A DNA stretch of 64,000 nt from Bacteroides luhongzhouii (GTDB taxonomy: Bacteria; Bacteroidota; Bacteroidia; Bacteroidales; Bacteroidaceae), in assembly GCF_009193295.2 (NCBI RefSeq), contig NZ_CP059973.1:1736001-1800000 (forward strand), in the 5' to 3' direction. The translations under genes and the position numbers were made by a program. Shown piece after piece: positions 51,382-64,000 of the stretch (position 1 is the first letter of the stretch; the number at the start of each line of letters is the position of its first letter). The notes beneath the pieces were generated by a model. It did no database searches. It had not been told where the DNA came from and worked only from the letters and a program-made list of their open reading frames with translations.

Positions 51382-53346
51382 ATGAGAAAACATAAAGCAA
51401 GGAATATAGCATGTAGCATGATTTTAGGTCTTAGTGTATGTGTGACATCATGTGATTATCTTGATGTGGTTCCACCGGAACAGGCTACAATAAACGATAC
51501 GATGAAAGACCGGGAAGATGTTGTAAATTTTATCAACTCATGTTATGTGGCGGTAGAAAATACGTCTCCTTTTTTCTATTCTATTTTTGAATGGTCGGCT
51601 GATGAAACTGTATCTCCTCCCCTTTGGAATGATAATAACCAGAATACAGCGTGGAATTTACGTTCGGCTTCTAATGCTGGTGGGTATTGGAGCGATCTGT
51701 ATAATTCAATAGGACAATGTAATATGTTCCAAAAATTGCTTGCAGGTAGTTCTCCGTTAGGAGCTACGGAGCAAGATATAAAACGTTGGTATGCGGAATC
51801 CGAATTTTTGAAGGCCTATTATCATTTTCGTCTGTTAGAAATGTATGGTCCTATTCCTATTATAGATGAAAGACCGTCACAAGGTACATTGCCGGAAGAA
51901 TTTCCGGGACGTTCGCATTTCGATTATGTGGTAGACTATATAGTAAATCAGAAATTAAAGGATGAGACTATCAATGCGCTGCCGGATGTAGGCAATGCAG
52001 ATGATTGGGGGCGTGCTACCAAAACGACTGCTTTGGCTTTGAAAGGACGTACGTTGTTGTATGCTGCTTCTGATTTATGGAATGGTCGTTTCCCTTATCC
52101 TGACTGGAAAAATGACAAATATGAGACTCCAGGGTATGGAAAGGAACTGGTGAGTACTACCAAAGACAGGAAAAAATGGGAAACAGCGCTTGCGGCTAAC
52201 CTTGCTGCTTTAAAATATGCAGAAAGTGAAGATGGAGGAAAACGCAAGTTAATAGATTTGGATAATATGCCCAAAACATTGATGGATGTAGGTTTGCCAT
52301 ATATCCCGGGAGTAGATACATCGACGCCGGAAGGAAAAGAGTTTGCACAAAGAGTACTTATGTTACGCTCTATCACTGCTTCCAATGAGGATGACGGAAA
52401 CAGAGAGACTATTTGGGGATTATTCTTGCAAGGCAATGGCTCTCATGACAGAATAAATTTCGAAGCACAGTCACCGAAACATATCGTTTGTTATAATCAA
52501 GCAAATAATAGTTGGATGGAAGGATGGTGCGGACTGGCTCCTACTCTTTATAGCGCGGAACATTTTTATACAAAGAATGGGAAATTGCCTGAAAAAGATA
52601 GCGAGTTCGCTCCCAAGACTGAATGGCTGGAAAGTGCTAATTTAGATCGACCGGAAATTATAAAGCTGAATGCTTATAGAGAACCTCGTTTTTATGCCAC
52701 AATATCTTTTGACGGCGACGATTACTCTACGGAAATTTGTGACGGAGAACCTTTGAGGATAAACTTAAGAGATAAGGAAAAACAAGGATATAATCCTAAT
52801 CACGCGAACCGTGACTTCACTGTTACAGGTTTCTTTATGAAAAAGCATATAGCACCAAACATAAAAATATCAAGTGTAACAGGAGCAATAAGCAACAAAA
52901 ATTATCCTAAACCTTTATTCCGTTTGGGCGAACTTTATTTGAACGTGGCTGAATGTTATGCTGAACTTGGAGAGATAGGTAATGCGATTAAGTATTTAAA
53001 TCCTATACGTAAACGTGCGGGAGTGCCTGAATTGACAGAGGCGGACGTTACGAGCGAAATGACAATTGTTGATTGGGTACGTTCGGAACGATTCATTGAG
53101 CTTTGGGGAGAAGGGCATCGTTATTACGATGTACGTCGCTGGATGATTGCTCCCGAACAGTTGAAGGCTGGGGCAAGAGAAGGGCTTAATGTCGAAAATG
53201 CAGGTATGGACCCTAAATTTGGGGAATTGAATAGAAGAGTAACGATTAATCAACCTTTCCAATGGGATAACCGTATGTATATGTGGCCTATTGATTGGAG
53301 TGAAATTGCAAACGATCCTCAGTTAGTTCAGTGCCCGGGATATTAA
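51382..53346 (+). CDS. SusD-like starch-binding outer-membrane lipoprotein
   Basis: A 654-residue lipoprotein (lipobox SVCVTSC, Cys at 24) with the SusD/RagB layout: DYLDVVPPEQATI at the start, tetratricopeptide-like helices (EFLKAYYHFRLLEMYGPIPII; TTALALKGRTLLYAASDLWN), and a C-terminal family signature (LFRLGELYLNVAECYAELG; VDWVRSERFIELWGEGHRYYDVRRW). It caps the SusC transporter and selects the glycan. It follows SusC by 18 bases and precedes the DUF1735 protein by 19, one operon. The ligand cannot be read from sequence. Confidence 0.95.
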   Translation: MRKHKARNIACSMILGLSVCVTSCDYLDVVPPEQATINDTMKDREDVVNFINSCYVAVENTSPFFYSIFEWSADETVSPPLWNDNNQNTAWNLRSASNAGGYWSDLYNSIGQCNMFQKLLAGSSPLGATEQDIKRWYAESEFLKAYYHFRLLEMYGPIPIIDERPSQGTLPEEFPGRSHFDYVVDYIVNQKLKDETINALPDVGNADDWGRATKTTALALKGRTLLYAASDLWNGRFPYPDWKNDKYETPGYGKELVSTTKDRKKWETALAANLAALKYAESEDGGKRKLIDLDNMPKTLMDVGLPYIPGVDTSTPEGKEFAQRVLMLRSITASNEDDGNRETIWGLFLQGNGSHDRINFEAQSPKHIVCYNQANNSWMEGWCGLAPTLYSAEHFYTKNGKLPEKDSEFAPKTEWLESANLDRPEIIKLNAYREPRFYATISFDGDDYSTEICDGEPLRINLRDKEKQGYNPNHANRDFTVTGFFMKKHIAPNIKISSVTGAISNKNYPKPLFRLGELYLNVAECYAELGEIGNAIKYLNPIRKRAGVPELTEADVTSEMTIVDWVRSERFIELWGEGHRYYDVRRWMIAPEQLKAGAREGLNVENAGMDPKFGELNRRVTINQPFQWDNRMYMWPIDWSEIANDPQLVQCPGY

Positions 53347-53365
53347 TCGTATAAAGAAATTTAGT

Positions 53366-54739
53366 ATGAAAAAGAAAATATTAGTAACGTTATTGACAGG
53401 AGGCTTGATTTTACTGGCTTCTTGTAATAAATCAGATTATGATCTGGAGAAAATGATTCCAGAGGAGTTCCATAAAATAGTGTATTTGAAAACATATGGT
53501 AAACAGGAACTGAATTTACTCGTTACAGGAAAGAAAAATGTATTTAATTATTCAGTTTTGAAGGGTGGAGTGATGCCTGAACTTACAGCGACGGCTGATT
53601 TGAAAGTAATGACCCAGAAAGAATTGGATGAAAAATATAGCAATCTGGAGAATGTAAAATATAAGTTGATCACAGAAGAAGCTTATACGATTAGTAACAC
53701 TCATTTTGATTTTACGTCAGAAGAAAACTATAAAGAGTTCAATATATCATTTGATCCTCAAATAGTGGCTGATGATAGTGAAGACGATCCGGATGCTGTG
53801 TGGGTACTTCCGCTGTATTTGAGCAGTGATACGGACTCTGTAAATGCAAATAAAAATAATATATTTTTGCAGGTAACAGATATTGTAAGACCTCTTGTCG
53901 GGTTTAAAACTACTGCTTTGGAATATCATGAAGAAAGTTTAGGTAGTCCATTACAATCTATATCATTGCCTGTCCCTGTTGTTTTGAATGTAGAAAATAC
54001 GGGTTGGAACATTGATTGCAGTTTCGCAACTAATGCTGATTATGTAAAGTCATACAACGAAACACATGGAACCAGTTTTCAACTGTTGGAAAGCGGATAT
54101 TCATTCGATGAGTCTTTGACATTGTCTCAAACTACTCCCGAGGCTTCTATCAATGTCAAAGTCGATATTAAAGATTTAGGTCCGGGAGATTATCTGCTGC
54201 CAATAGAGATTGTGGAAACTTCTATATTTAGCATACAGAATGGAAAGAATATATACCCTTTAGCTATACGTATCATGGGTTATATACAAAATAGGGATAA
54301 GTGGGAAGCAAAAGCCTCTTCGGATTCTAAAGGTGCTGAAATGGAAGGTGATTATCAAGGTGGGGCAGAACATGCGATTGATGGTAACGTGAATACGTTC
54401 TGGAATTCCAGATGGAAAAATCCTATACCTAATCCACCTCATTATTTATGGTTTGACACGAAGAGAGAAACTTTATTCACTCACATTCGTATTGTTCCTA
54501 GAGATGTGTTTAAAAACGAGATGTCAGGTAAATTCTATGTAAGTGACAGTGACGTTGCTATCTCTAGTGATGACAGTTCATGGAAAGAAGTGGGTTCATT
54601 TACCATGTTAGATACTCCGATTACTCAGATATTTGGTATTGTTCCTACTAAAGGACGTCAGATAATGATTAAAGTTGAATCAAGTACTGATGGTAATAAG
54701 ACCGCATGTTTTGCTGAAGTCTATGCTTATGGCATGTAA
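53366..54739 (+). CDS. DUF1735 plus F5/8 type C surface glycan-binding lipoprotein
   Basis: A 457-residue lipoprotein (LLASC, Cys at 19). Residues about 30-160 and 180-300 are DUF1735-like beta-sandwiches of the BT_3987-type N-terminal family (KIVYLKTYGKQELNLLVTGKK; VENTGWNIDCSFATNADYVKSYN). Residues about 310-457 are an F5/8 type C (discoidin) domain (GAEHAIDGNVNTFWNSRWK; TKGRQIMIKVESSTDGNKTACFAEVYAYG). Such proteins serve as additional surface glycan-binding proteins in SusC/D operons. It ends shortly before a strong terminator, so the transport module can be transcribed separately from the enzymes. Confidence 0.85.
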   Translation: MKKKILVTLLTGGLILLASCNKSDYDLEKMIPEEFHKIVYLKTYGKQELNLLVTGKKNVFNYSVLKGGVMPELTATADLKVMTQKELDEKYSNLENVKYKLITEEAYTISNTHFDFTSEENYKEFNISFDPQIVADDSEDDPDAVWVLPLYLSSDTDSVNANKNNIFLQVTDIVRPLVGFKTTALEYHEESLGSPLQSISLPVPVVLNVENTGWNIDCSFATNADYVKSYNETHGTSFQLLESGYSFDESLTLSQTTPEASINVKVDIKDLGPGDYLLPIEIVETSIFSIQNGKNIYPLAIRIMGYIQNRDKWEAKASSDSKGAEMEGDYQGGAEHAIDGNVNTFWNSRWKNPIPNPPHYLWFDTKRETLFTHIRIVPRDVFKNEMSGKFYVSDSDVAISSDDSSWKEVGSFTMLDTPITQIFGIVPTKGRQIMIKVESSTDGNKTACFAEVYAYGM

Positions 54740-54774
54740 ATAAAAACTGGAAAAAGTTGCCATACATATGGCAG

Positions 54775-54826
54775 ACCCCGCAAGATTTTTCTAACTTTAT
54801 TGCTTGATTTTGCGGGGTTTTCTTAT
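54775..54826 (+). terminator. Rho-independent terminator after the transport module
   Basis: ACCCCGCAA at 54775-54783 pairs with TTGCGGGGT at 54810-54818, followed by TTTCTTATTT. It separates the SusC/SusD/DUF1735 genes from the enzyme genes; read-through may set their ratio. Confidence 0.75.
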
Positions 54827-54858
54827 TTAGAGAATATTATTAACAAAATAGCTGATAC

Positions 54859-59906
<5,048 letters not shown>

Positions 59907-59946
59907 AAGACTGTATGATGTGATAACTTGAAAATTAAATAGTGAA

Positions 59947-61473
59947 ATGAAAAATATAAATAGATTCTTATTGTTCTTCTTCTTAAGCAGTGTATTATTG
60001 GCTTGCTCCGAGGATGAAGGCGATTCTAGGAGTGAAACGTCATTGCCATATGCCATAATAGGGGAGAATCAGAATATGCCTTCAGGTGGTATTATTATTG
60101 CAGAATTCGATGATGCTCCGCGAGGGCAGGATATTAGTAAAATAGTTGACGCTAATGCGGACACTAAATATACTACGGGACACAACACATTTTCTATTAT
60201 ATGGAACGGTGACCAAAGAGCGACTGTGTCCAGTTATTCTTTAACTTCAGCTGACGAGGCTGCAGGGAAAGATCCGAAATCGTGGACTCTTTCCGGATCA
60301 AATGATAACAAGATTTGGGTTACGCTTGATTCTAAAGAAGGAGAAATTTTTGAGGAAAGAAAAGAAACGAGAGTTTTCAATATTACAAATGGTACGGCAT
60401 ATAAGTATTATAAGCTGGATATCAATAACAATAATGGAGGCTCCGGGACGCAGATCGCAGAGTGGACATTGAAGCAAGAGGAGGCTATTATTAATATAGA
60501 TGACTTAATCGAGAAATATGGCAGTGGTTTTACGTATAGTGACTCCAATCCTATGGGGACTCAGTACGAAAATAAGCATGTGACTACAAAGGAAGATCGG
60601 GAATGGCTGGCAAATCCTGATAATGAACCGTTACTTCTTCCGGGGACACCAAGTCTGACTCAATTCAAGGAGTTTTATGTGAATCTGTATCCGTTTGGTG
60701 AACCTGTGCCGGCAGATGTGAATCAGCATGCTATTGGCGACTGTTGGGCTTTGGCTATTTTTGCGTCTTTCGCTTATCAGTGCCCGGATTTTATCAAATC
60801 TATTATCACAAAGAATGACGGTAATACATTTACTGTAAAGATGTTCGATCCTCAAGGTAAACGGGTAGATGTTTGCATCAGATCCACATTCTTGGCAGAT
60901 GCTTCCGGTAACATTGGAGCTACTACGGGGAAAGGAAATGTTCCGACATGGGCTACTGTATTAGAAAAGGCTATGATGAAATGGGAAAAAATATATCAGG
61001 TAAATCCGGATATTAATGGCATAGGCGGTTATCTGGTATCGCCGATGTTTACTGGTGCAGGAGGTAGTTTCTCTTTTGGTCCCGGACAGCTAAAAGCGGC
61101 AGAACTTGAACGGGTAGCAAAAGCGTGTTTGCAACAAAGAAAAATTTCAGGAGGTGGCTTTAATGTGGGTGATTTACCGGCCGGGCCGTTGACTACAGTT
61201 ACATATCATGCTTTCACACTTATGCATTCAGCTGATCCTGATGCCTTATTCTCAATGCGTAATCCATGGGGAATAGATGCGGGCAATGGAGATAAAGTTG
61301 ACGGAGTCTTGAATATATATGATGACGGAGTTGTGCCTCCGACTGTTGATTTTAGTATAATTGAACCAGGCATAGCTGTCAATTATATGAAGAAAAATTT
61401 AGGAGCGTATATTCCTCCTCGATATTCATCTGCCCCTTTATATAAAGCATTACCCTATGAGGTAAGAAAATAA
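59947..61473 (+). CDS. Calpain-like (peptidase C2) lipoprotein with N-terminal discoidin-like domain
   Basis: A 508-residue lipoprotein (VLLACS, Cys at 20). Residues about 50-180 resemble an F5/8 type C domain (ISKIVDANADTKYTTGHNTF; SWTLSGSNDNKIWVTLDS). Residues 220-490 carry a calpain-type papain fold with all three catalytic residues: C266 in AIGDCWALAIFASFA, H421 in TYHAFTLMH, and N439 in SMRNPWG, the last being the calpain hallmark. It is the last gene of the second polysaccharide locus, 40 bases after the GH2 gene, and ends in a strong terminator. A surface protease in a fucose/galactose locus points to a glycoprotein substrate such as mucin. Confidence 0.85.
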   Translation: MKNINRFLLFFFLSSVLLACSEDEGDSRSETSLPYAIIGENQNMPSGGIIIAEFDDAPRGQDISKIVDANADTKYTTGHNTFSIIWNGDQRATVSSYSLTSADEAAGKDPKSWTLSGSNDNKIWVTLDSKEGEIFEERKETRVFNITNGTAYKYYKLDINNNNGGSGTQIAEWTLKQEEAIINIDDLIEKYGSGFTYSDSNPMGTQYENKHVTTKEDREWLANPDNEPLLLPGTPSLTQFKEFYVNLYPFGEPVPADVNQHAIGDCWALAIFASFAYQCPDFIKSIITKNDGNTFTVKMFDPQGKRVDVCIRSTFLADASGNIGATTGKGNVPTWATVLEKAMMKWEKIYQVNPDINGIGGYLVSPMFTGAGGSFSFGPGQLKAAELERVAKACLQQRKISGGGFNVGDLPAGPLTTVTYHAFTLMHSADPDALFSMRNPWGIDAGNGDKVDGVLNIYDDGVVPPTVDFSIIEPGIAVNYMKKNLGAYIPPRYSSAPLYKALPYEVRK

Positions 61474-61474
61474 T

Positions 61475-61517
61475 AAAAAGCCATCCCTGGAATAGACGAA
61501 AACAGGGATGGCTTTTT
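61475..61517 (+). terminator. Strong Rho-independent terminator ending the second polysaccharide locus
   Basis: AAAAAGCCATCCCTG at 61475-61489 and CAGGGATGGCTTTTT at 61503-61517 are perfect 15-base inverted copies with a 13-base loop and flanking A and T runs; it can work in either direction. Confidence 0.9.
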
Positions 61518-61585
61518 AGTTGCACGTTTACTATTCTCAAGCAAAACACTGATTTTCAATACTCATTATAAAACCTCTGGCTAAT

Positions 61586-61617
61586 TTTGCCTAAATGAGA
61601 TAAAACTAATACCTTTG
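61586..61617 (+). promoter_or_regulatory. Promoter of the acyl-CoA synthetase gene
   Basis: TTTG at 61586-61589 and TACCTTTG at 61610-61617 with a 20-base gap match the Bacteroides consensus. The ATG is 26 bases downstream. Confidence 0.8.
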
Positions 61618-61642
61618 CACCATATTTACTAATACAAAGAGT

Positions 61643-63457
61643 ATGACTTATCATCATTTATCTGTCCTGGTCCATCGTCAAGCCGAAAAATATGGCGACA
61701 AGGTAGCCTTAAAATACCGTGACTATGAGACAGCTCAATGGATTCCTATTTCATGGAAGCAGTTCTCCAGAACAGTACGGCAAGCAGCTAATGCTTTCGT
61801 GGCATTGGGAGTAGAAGAACAAGAGAATATCGGTATATTTTCACAGAATAAACCTGAATGGTTCTATGTCGACTTTGGCGCGTTTGCCAATCGGGCTGTT
61901 ACCATTCCGTTTTATGCAACGAGTTCACCTGCGCAGGCGCAATATATCATTAATGATGCGCAGATTCGTTTCCTTTTTGTAGGCGAGCAATACCAGTATG
62001 ATGCTGCTTTCAGCATCTTTGGTTTCTGCACCTCTCTGCAACAACTGATTATCTTTGACCGTTCGGTTGTGAAAGATCCCCGTGACGTATCATCTATCTA
62101 TTTTGATGAATTTATGGCGACGGGAGAGGGATTACCTCATAATGATACGGTAGAAGAACGTACGGAGCGGGCTTCTTATGATGACTTGGCAAACATTCTT
62201 TATACATCCGGTACAACGGGTGAACCGAAGGGCGTCATGCTTCATCATTCCTGTTATCTGGAACAGTTTCATACACACGATGACCGTTTGACAACAATGT
62301 CGGATAAGGATGTATCCATGAACTTCCTCCCCTTGACACACGTGTTTGAGAAAGCATGGTGTTATCTCTGTATTCATAAAGGAGTACAGATTTGTATCAA
62401 TCTCCGTCCGGCGGATATTCAGACAACGATTAAGGAAATTCGTCCGACACTGATGTGTAGCGTTCCCCGTTTCTGGGAGAAAGTGTATGCAGGCGTACAA
62501 GAAAAAATAAACGAAACAACAGGGTTGAAGAAAGCACTGATGTTGGATGCTATCCGAGTAGGTAGGATTCATAATCTGGATTATCTGCGTTTGGGTAAGA
62601 CTCCTCCGGTGATGAATCAACTGAAATATAAATTCTACGAAAAGACAATCTATTCTCTACTGAAAAAAACAATTGGTATTGAGAACGGTAATTTTTTCCC
62701 AACTGCCGGTGCTGCCGTACCTGATGAAATCAATGAATTCGTCCATTCAGTAGGAATCAATATGGTGGTGGGATATGGATTGACGGAATCTACGGCTACT
62801 GTATCTTGTACGCTGCCGGTTGGCTATGACATCGGTTCGGTTGGTGTCGTATTGCCGGGACTTGAAGTGAAGATCGGTGAAGACAATGAAATCCTGCTTC
62901 GGGGCAAGACGATTACCAAAGGTTATTATAAGAAAGCAGAAGCTACGGCTGCTGCCATTGAACCGGATGGCTGGTTTCATACAGGTGATGCCGGTTATTT
63001 TAAGAACGGACAGTTATTCCTAACCGAGCGCATCAAGGATTTGTTTAAAACATCGAATGGAAAGTATATCGCTCCACAAGCTTTGGAAACGAAACTGGTT
63101 ATAGACCGTTATATCGACCAAATCGCTATTATTGCCGATCAGCGTAAATTTGTTTCAGCCCTGATAGTACCTGTATATGGATACGTAAAAGAGTATGCAA
63201 AAGAAAAAGGTATTGAATATAAAAATATGACTGAGTTGCTGCAACATCCGAAGATTGTAGGATTGTTCCGTGCACGGATTGATACACTCCAACAGCAGTT
63301 TGCACACTATGAGCAAATCAAACGTTTCACTTTGCTTCCCGAACCGTTCAGCATGGAACGTGGAGAATTGACTAATACGTTGAAATTGAAACGGGCGGTA
63401 GTTGCCAAGAATTATAGTGAGCAGATCGAAAAGATGTACGAAGAAAATGAGAAATAA
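61643..63457 (+). CDS. Long-chain fatty acid-CoA ligase (AMP-forming)
   Basis: A 604-residue cytoplasmic enzyme of the adenylate-forming family. The AMP-binding loop is ILYTSGTTGEPKGVMLHH at about residue 186, followed by FLPLTHVFEKAW, VVGYGLTESTATVS, and the FHTGDAGYF and LTERIKDLFKTSNGKYIAPQ motifs of the hinge region. It activates long-chain fatty acids to acyl-CoA for phospholipid synthesis or degradation. It has its own promoter after a strong terminator and so is independent of the neighbouring polysaccharide locus. The length and motif order are normal for the family. Confidence 0.92.
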   Translation: MTYHHLSVLVHRQAEKYGDKVALKYRDYETAQWIPISWKQFSRTVRQAANAFVALGVEEQENIGIFSQNKPEWFYVDFGAFANRAVTIPFYATSSPAQAQYIINDAQIRFLFVGEQYQYDAAFSIFGFCTSLQQLIIFDRSVVKDPRDVSSIYFDEFMATGEGLPHNDTVEERTERASYDDLANILYTSGTTGEPKGVMLHHSCYLEQFHTHDDRLTTMSDKDVSMNFLPLTHVFEKAWCYLCIHKGVQICINLRPADIQTTIKEIRPTLMCSVPRFWEKVYAGVQEKINETTGLKKALMLDAIRVGRIHNLDYLRLGKTPPVMNQLKYKFYEKTIYSLLKKTIGIENGNFFPTAGAAVPDEINEFVHSVGINMVVGYGLTESTATVSCTLPVGYDIGSVGVVLPGLEVKIGEDNEILLRGKTITKGYYKKAEATAAAIEPDGWFHTGDAGYFKNGQLFLTERIKDLFKTSNGKYIAPQALETKLVIDRYIDQIAIIADQRKFVSALIVPVYGYVKEYAKEKGIEYKNMTELLQHPKIVGLFRARIDTLQQQFAHYEQIKRFTLLPEPFSMERGELTNTLKLKRAVVAKNYSEQIEKMYEENEK

Positions 63458-63518
63458 GTGACAGACGGTGAACGTAAGTATGAAACAATAAACCGTAAAT
63501 AGTAAGTCGTGAACAATA

Positions 63519-63562
63519 AAACGGTGAACAATCTGTGTAATAGACAGGTCTGTTCACCGTTT
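63519..63562 (+). terminator. Terminator after the acyl-CoA synthetase gene
   Basis: AAACGGTGAACA at 63519-63530 and TGTTCACCGTTT at 63551-63562 are exact inverted copies followed by GTTATTT. Confidence 0.7.
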
Positions 63563-63570
63563 GTTATTTA

Positions 63571-63600
63571 TGCGAATCAGAGTTCAACTACTGATTCGCA
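63571..63600 (-). terminator. Terminator after the M16 peptidase gene
   Basis: TGCGAATCAG at 63571-63580 and CTGATTCGCA at 63591-63600 form a perfect 10-base stem with a 10-base loop. On the minus strand it is 26 bases after the M16 stop codon and is followed by an A/T-rich run. Confidence 0.7.
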
Positions 63601-63625
63601 TTATTTATTGTTTACTCGTTTTTAC

Positions 63626-64000
63626 TTAGTATCCGAAGATCTGCTCCTGTGTCAGTTCTTCAATAGGACCTACAGCTTTCAGCTTGTCCAGTTCCAAATC
63701 TTTCTTATCTCCCAAAATGCAATACACATACGTGCGTCCTTTTACCCATTGCTTTTGGAAGTCGGCAATGTCTTTCAGTGTCATGTTCTGTATATCATTG
63801 TAGAGCTTGATACGCGGGTCTATGTTTTGGCCTAAATCCTGTGCATTGATATAACTCCAGATGATGTCACCTTTGACAATACGTTCAGTACGCAGGCGAT
63901 TTGTTAATCCGTCTTTAGCCAGTTTGAAGGCAGCCTCCGATTCAGGCATATTGTTGATGATGTCATTAAATGTGGTGACGGCATCGATCATCTTGTCGTT
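63626..64000 (-). CDS. M16 (insulinase-type) peptidase, C-terminal end only
   Basis: The frame is open to the end of the window, so the start is outside. About 124 residues are visible, with LAKDGLTNRLRTERIVKGDIIWSY, DPRIKLYNDIQNMTLKDIADFQKQWVKGRTYVYCILGDKKDLE near the end. These match the non-catalytic C-terminal domain of M16 zinc peptidases (the phrase MTLKDIxxFxxxxVKG...ILGD is typical). The HxxEH zinc site would be upstream, outside the window. It is convergent with the acyl-CoA synthetase gene, with two hairpins between. Confidence 0.8.
   Translation of the reverse strand, partial: NDKMIDAVTTFNDIINNMPESEAAFKLAKDGLTNRLRTERIVKGDIIWSYINAQDLGQNIDPRIKLYNDIQNMTLKDIADFQKQWVKGRTYVYCILGDKKDLELDKLKAVGPIEELTQEQIFGY

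Noticed and set aside
54759..54774. Small palindrome TGCCATACATATGGCA before the terminator as an operator
   Set aside because: Short, imperfect and inside the 3' untranslated region directly before a clear terminator; chance is the simplest explanation.

Overview
The window looks like a Bacteroides chromosome (B. thetaiotaomicron group or close relative). The evidence is SusC/SusD transporters, many lipoproteins with a Cys about 20 residues in, -7 boxes of the TAnnTTTG type, tightly packed glycan-degradation operons, and the Bacteroides-specific VirE/HU-related gene pair. The assignment rests on gene content and protein families, not on a database match.

Region 1 (1-15.4 kb) is the right-hand part of a polysaccharide utilization locus, all on the plus strand. 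It holds a truncated LamG-type surface protein, a GH76 endo-mannanase, an unassigned TIM-barrel protein, a DUF4964/5127/4965/1793 'glutaminase A-like' lipoprotein, GH92, GH125, a secreted aldose epimerase, a GH127-type protein and an acyltransferase. GH76, GH92 and GH125 together indicate alpha-mannan or another alpha-mannoside as the substrate.

Region 2 (15.5-18.1 kb) is a VirE/DUF3874 gene and a divergent HU-related gene. The pair is bounded by inverted GGTGAAAG-type repeats.

Region 3 (18.2-41.5 kb) is visibly more AT-rich and consists of small, duplicated, partly broken genes for secreted and membrane proteins. Two paralogous cassettes, at 18.2-21.2 kb and 35.2-40.8 kb, each combine a DUF1573 protein, a lipoprotein with an eight-cysteine tail, and a membrane protein with a thioredoxin-like domain. 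The second cassette adds a split O-antigen-ligase-like/TPR protein and a MauE/DoxX-like protein. Between them lie a transglutaminase-like lipoprotein, an intact O-antigen-ligase/TPR protein, two tandem paralogs of unknown function, and six lipoproteins sharing a short core. Three of those six carry a precisely spaced C-x21-C-x(8-11)-C-x21-C tail. A second DUF4965-type gene with a duplicated inserted domain and a decayed third copy also lie here. This is the part most likely to hold something undescribed: a maturation or display system for disulfide-rich lipoproteins.

Region 4 (41.5-45.0 kb) has a DUF2059 protein, a TlpA-like thioredoxin and an ArgE-like M20 hydrolase on the minus strand. Region 5 (45.1-61.5 kb) is a second polysaccharide utilization locus: a membrane-spanning Kelch/SARP-type regulator, SusC, SusD, a DUF1735/F5-8C surface lipoprotein, a GH29 fucosidase, a GH2 beta-galactosidase-like enzyme with a ricin-type N-terminus, and a calpain-like cysteine protease lipoprotein. 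The set suggests a fucosylated galactoside, possibly on glycoprotein. Region 6 (61.5-64.0 kb) is housekeeping: a long-chain acyl-CoA synthetase and the end of an M16 peptidase. No tRNA, rRNA or CRISPR array was seen.
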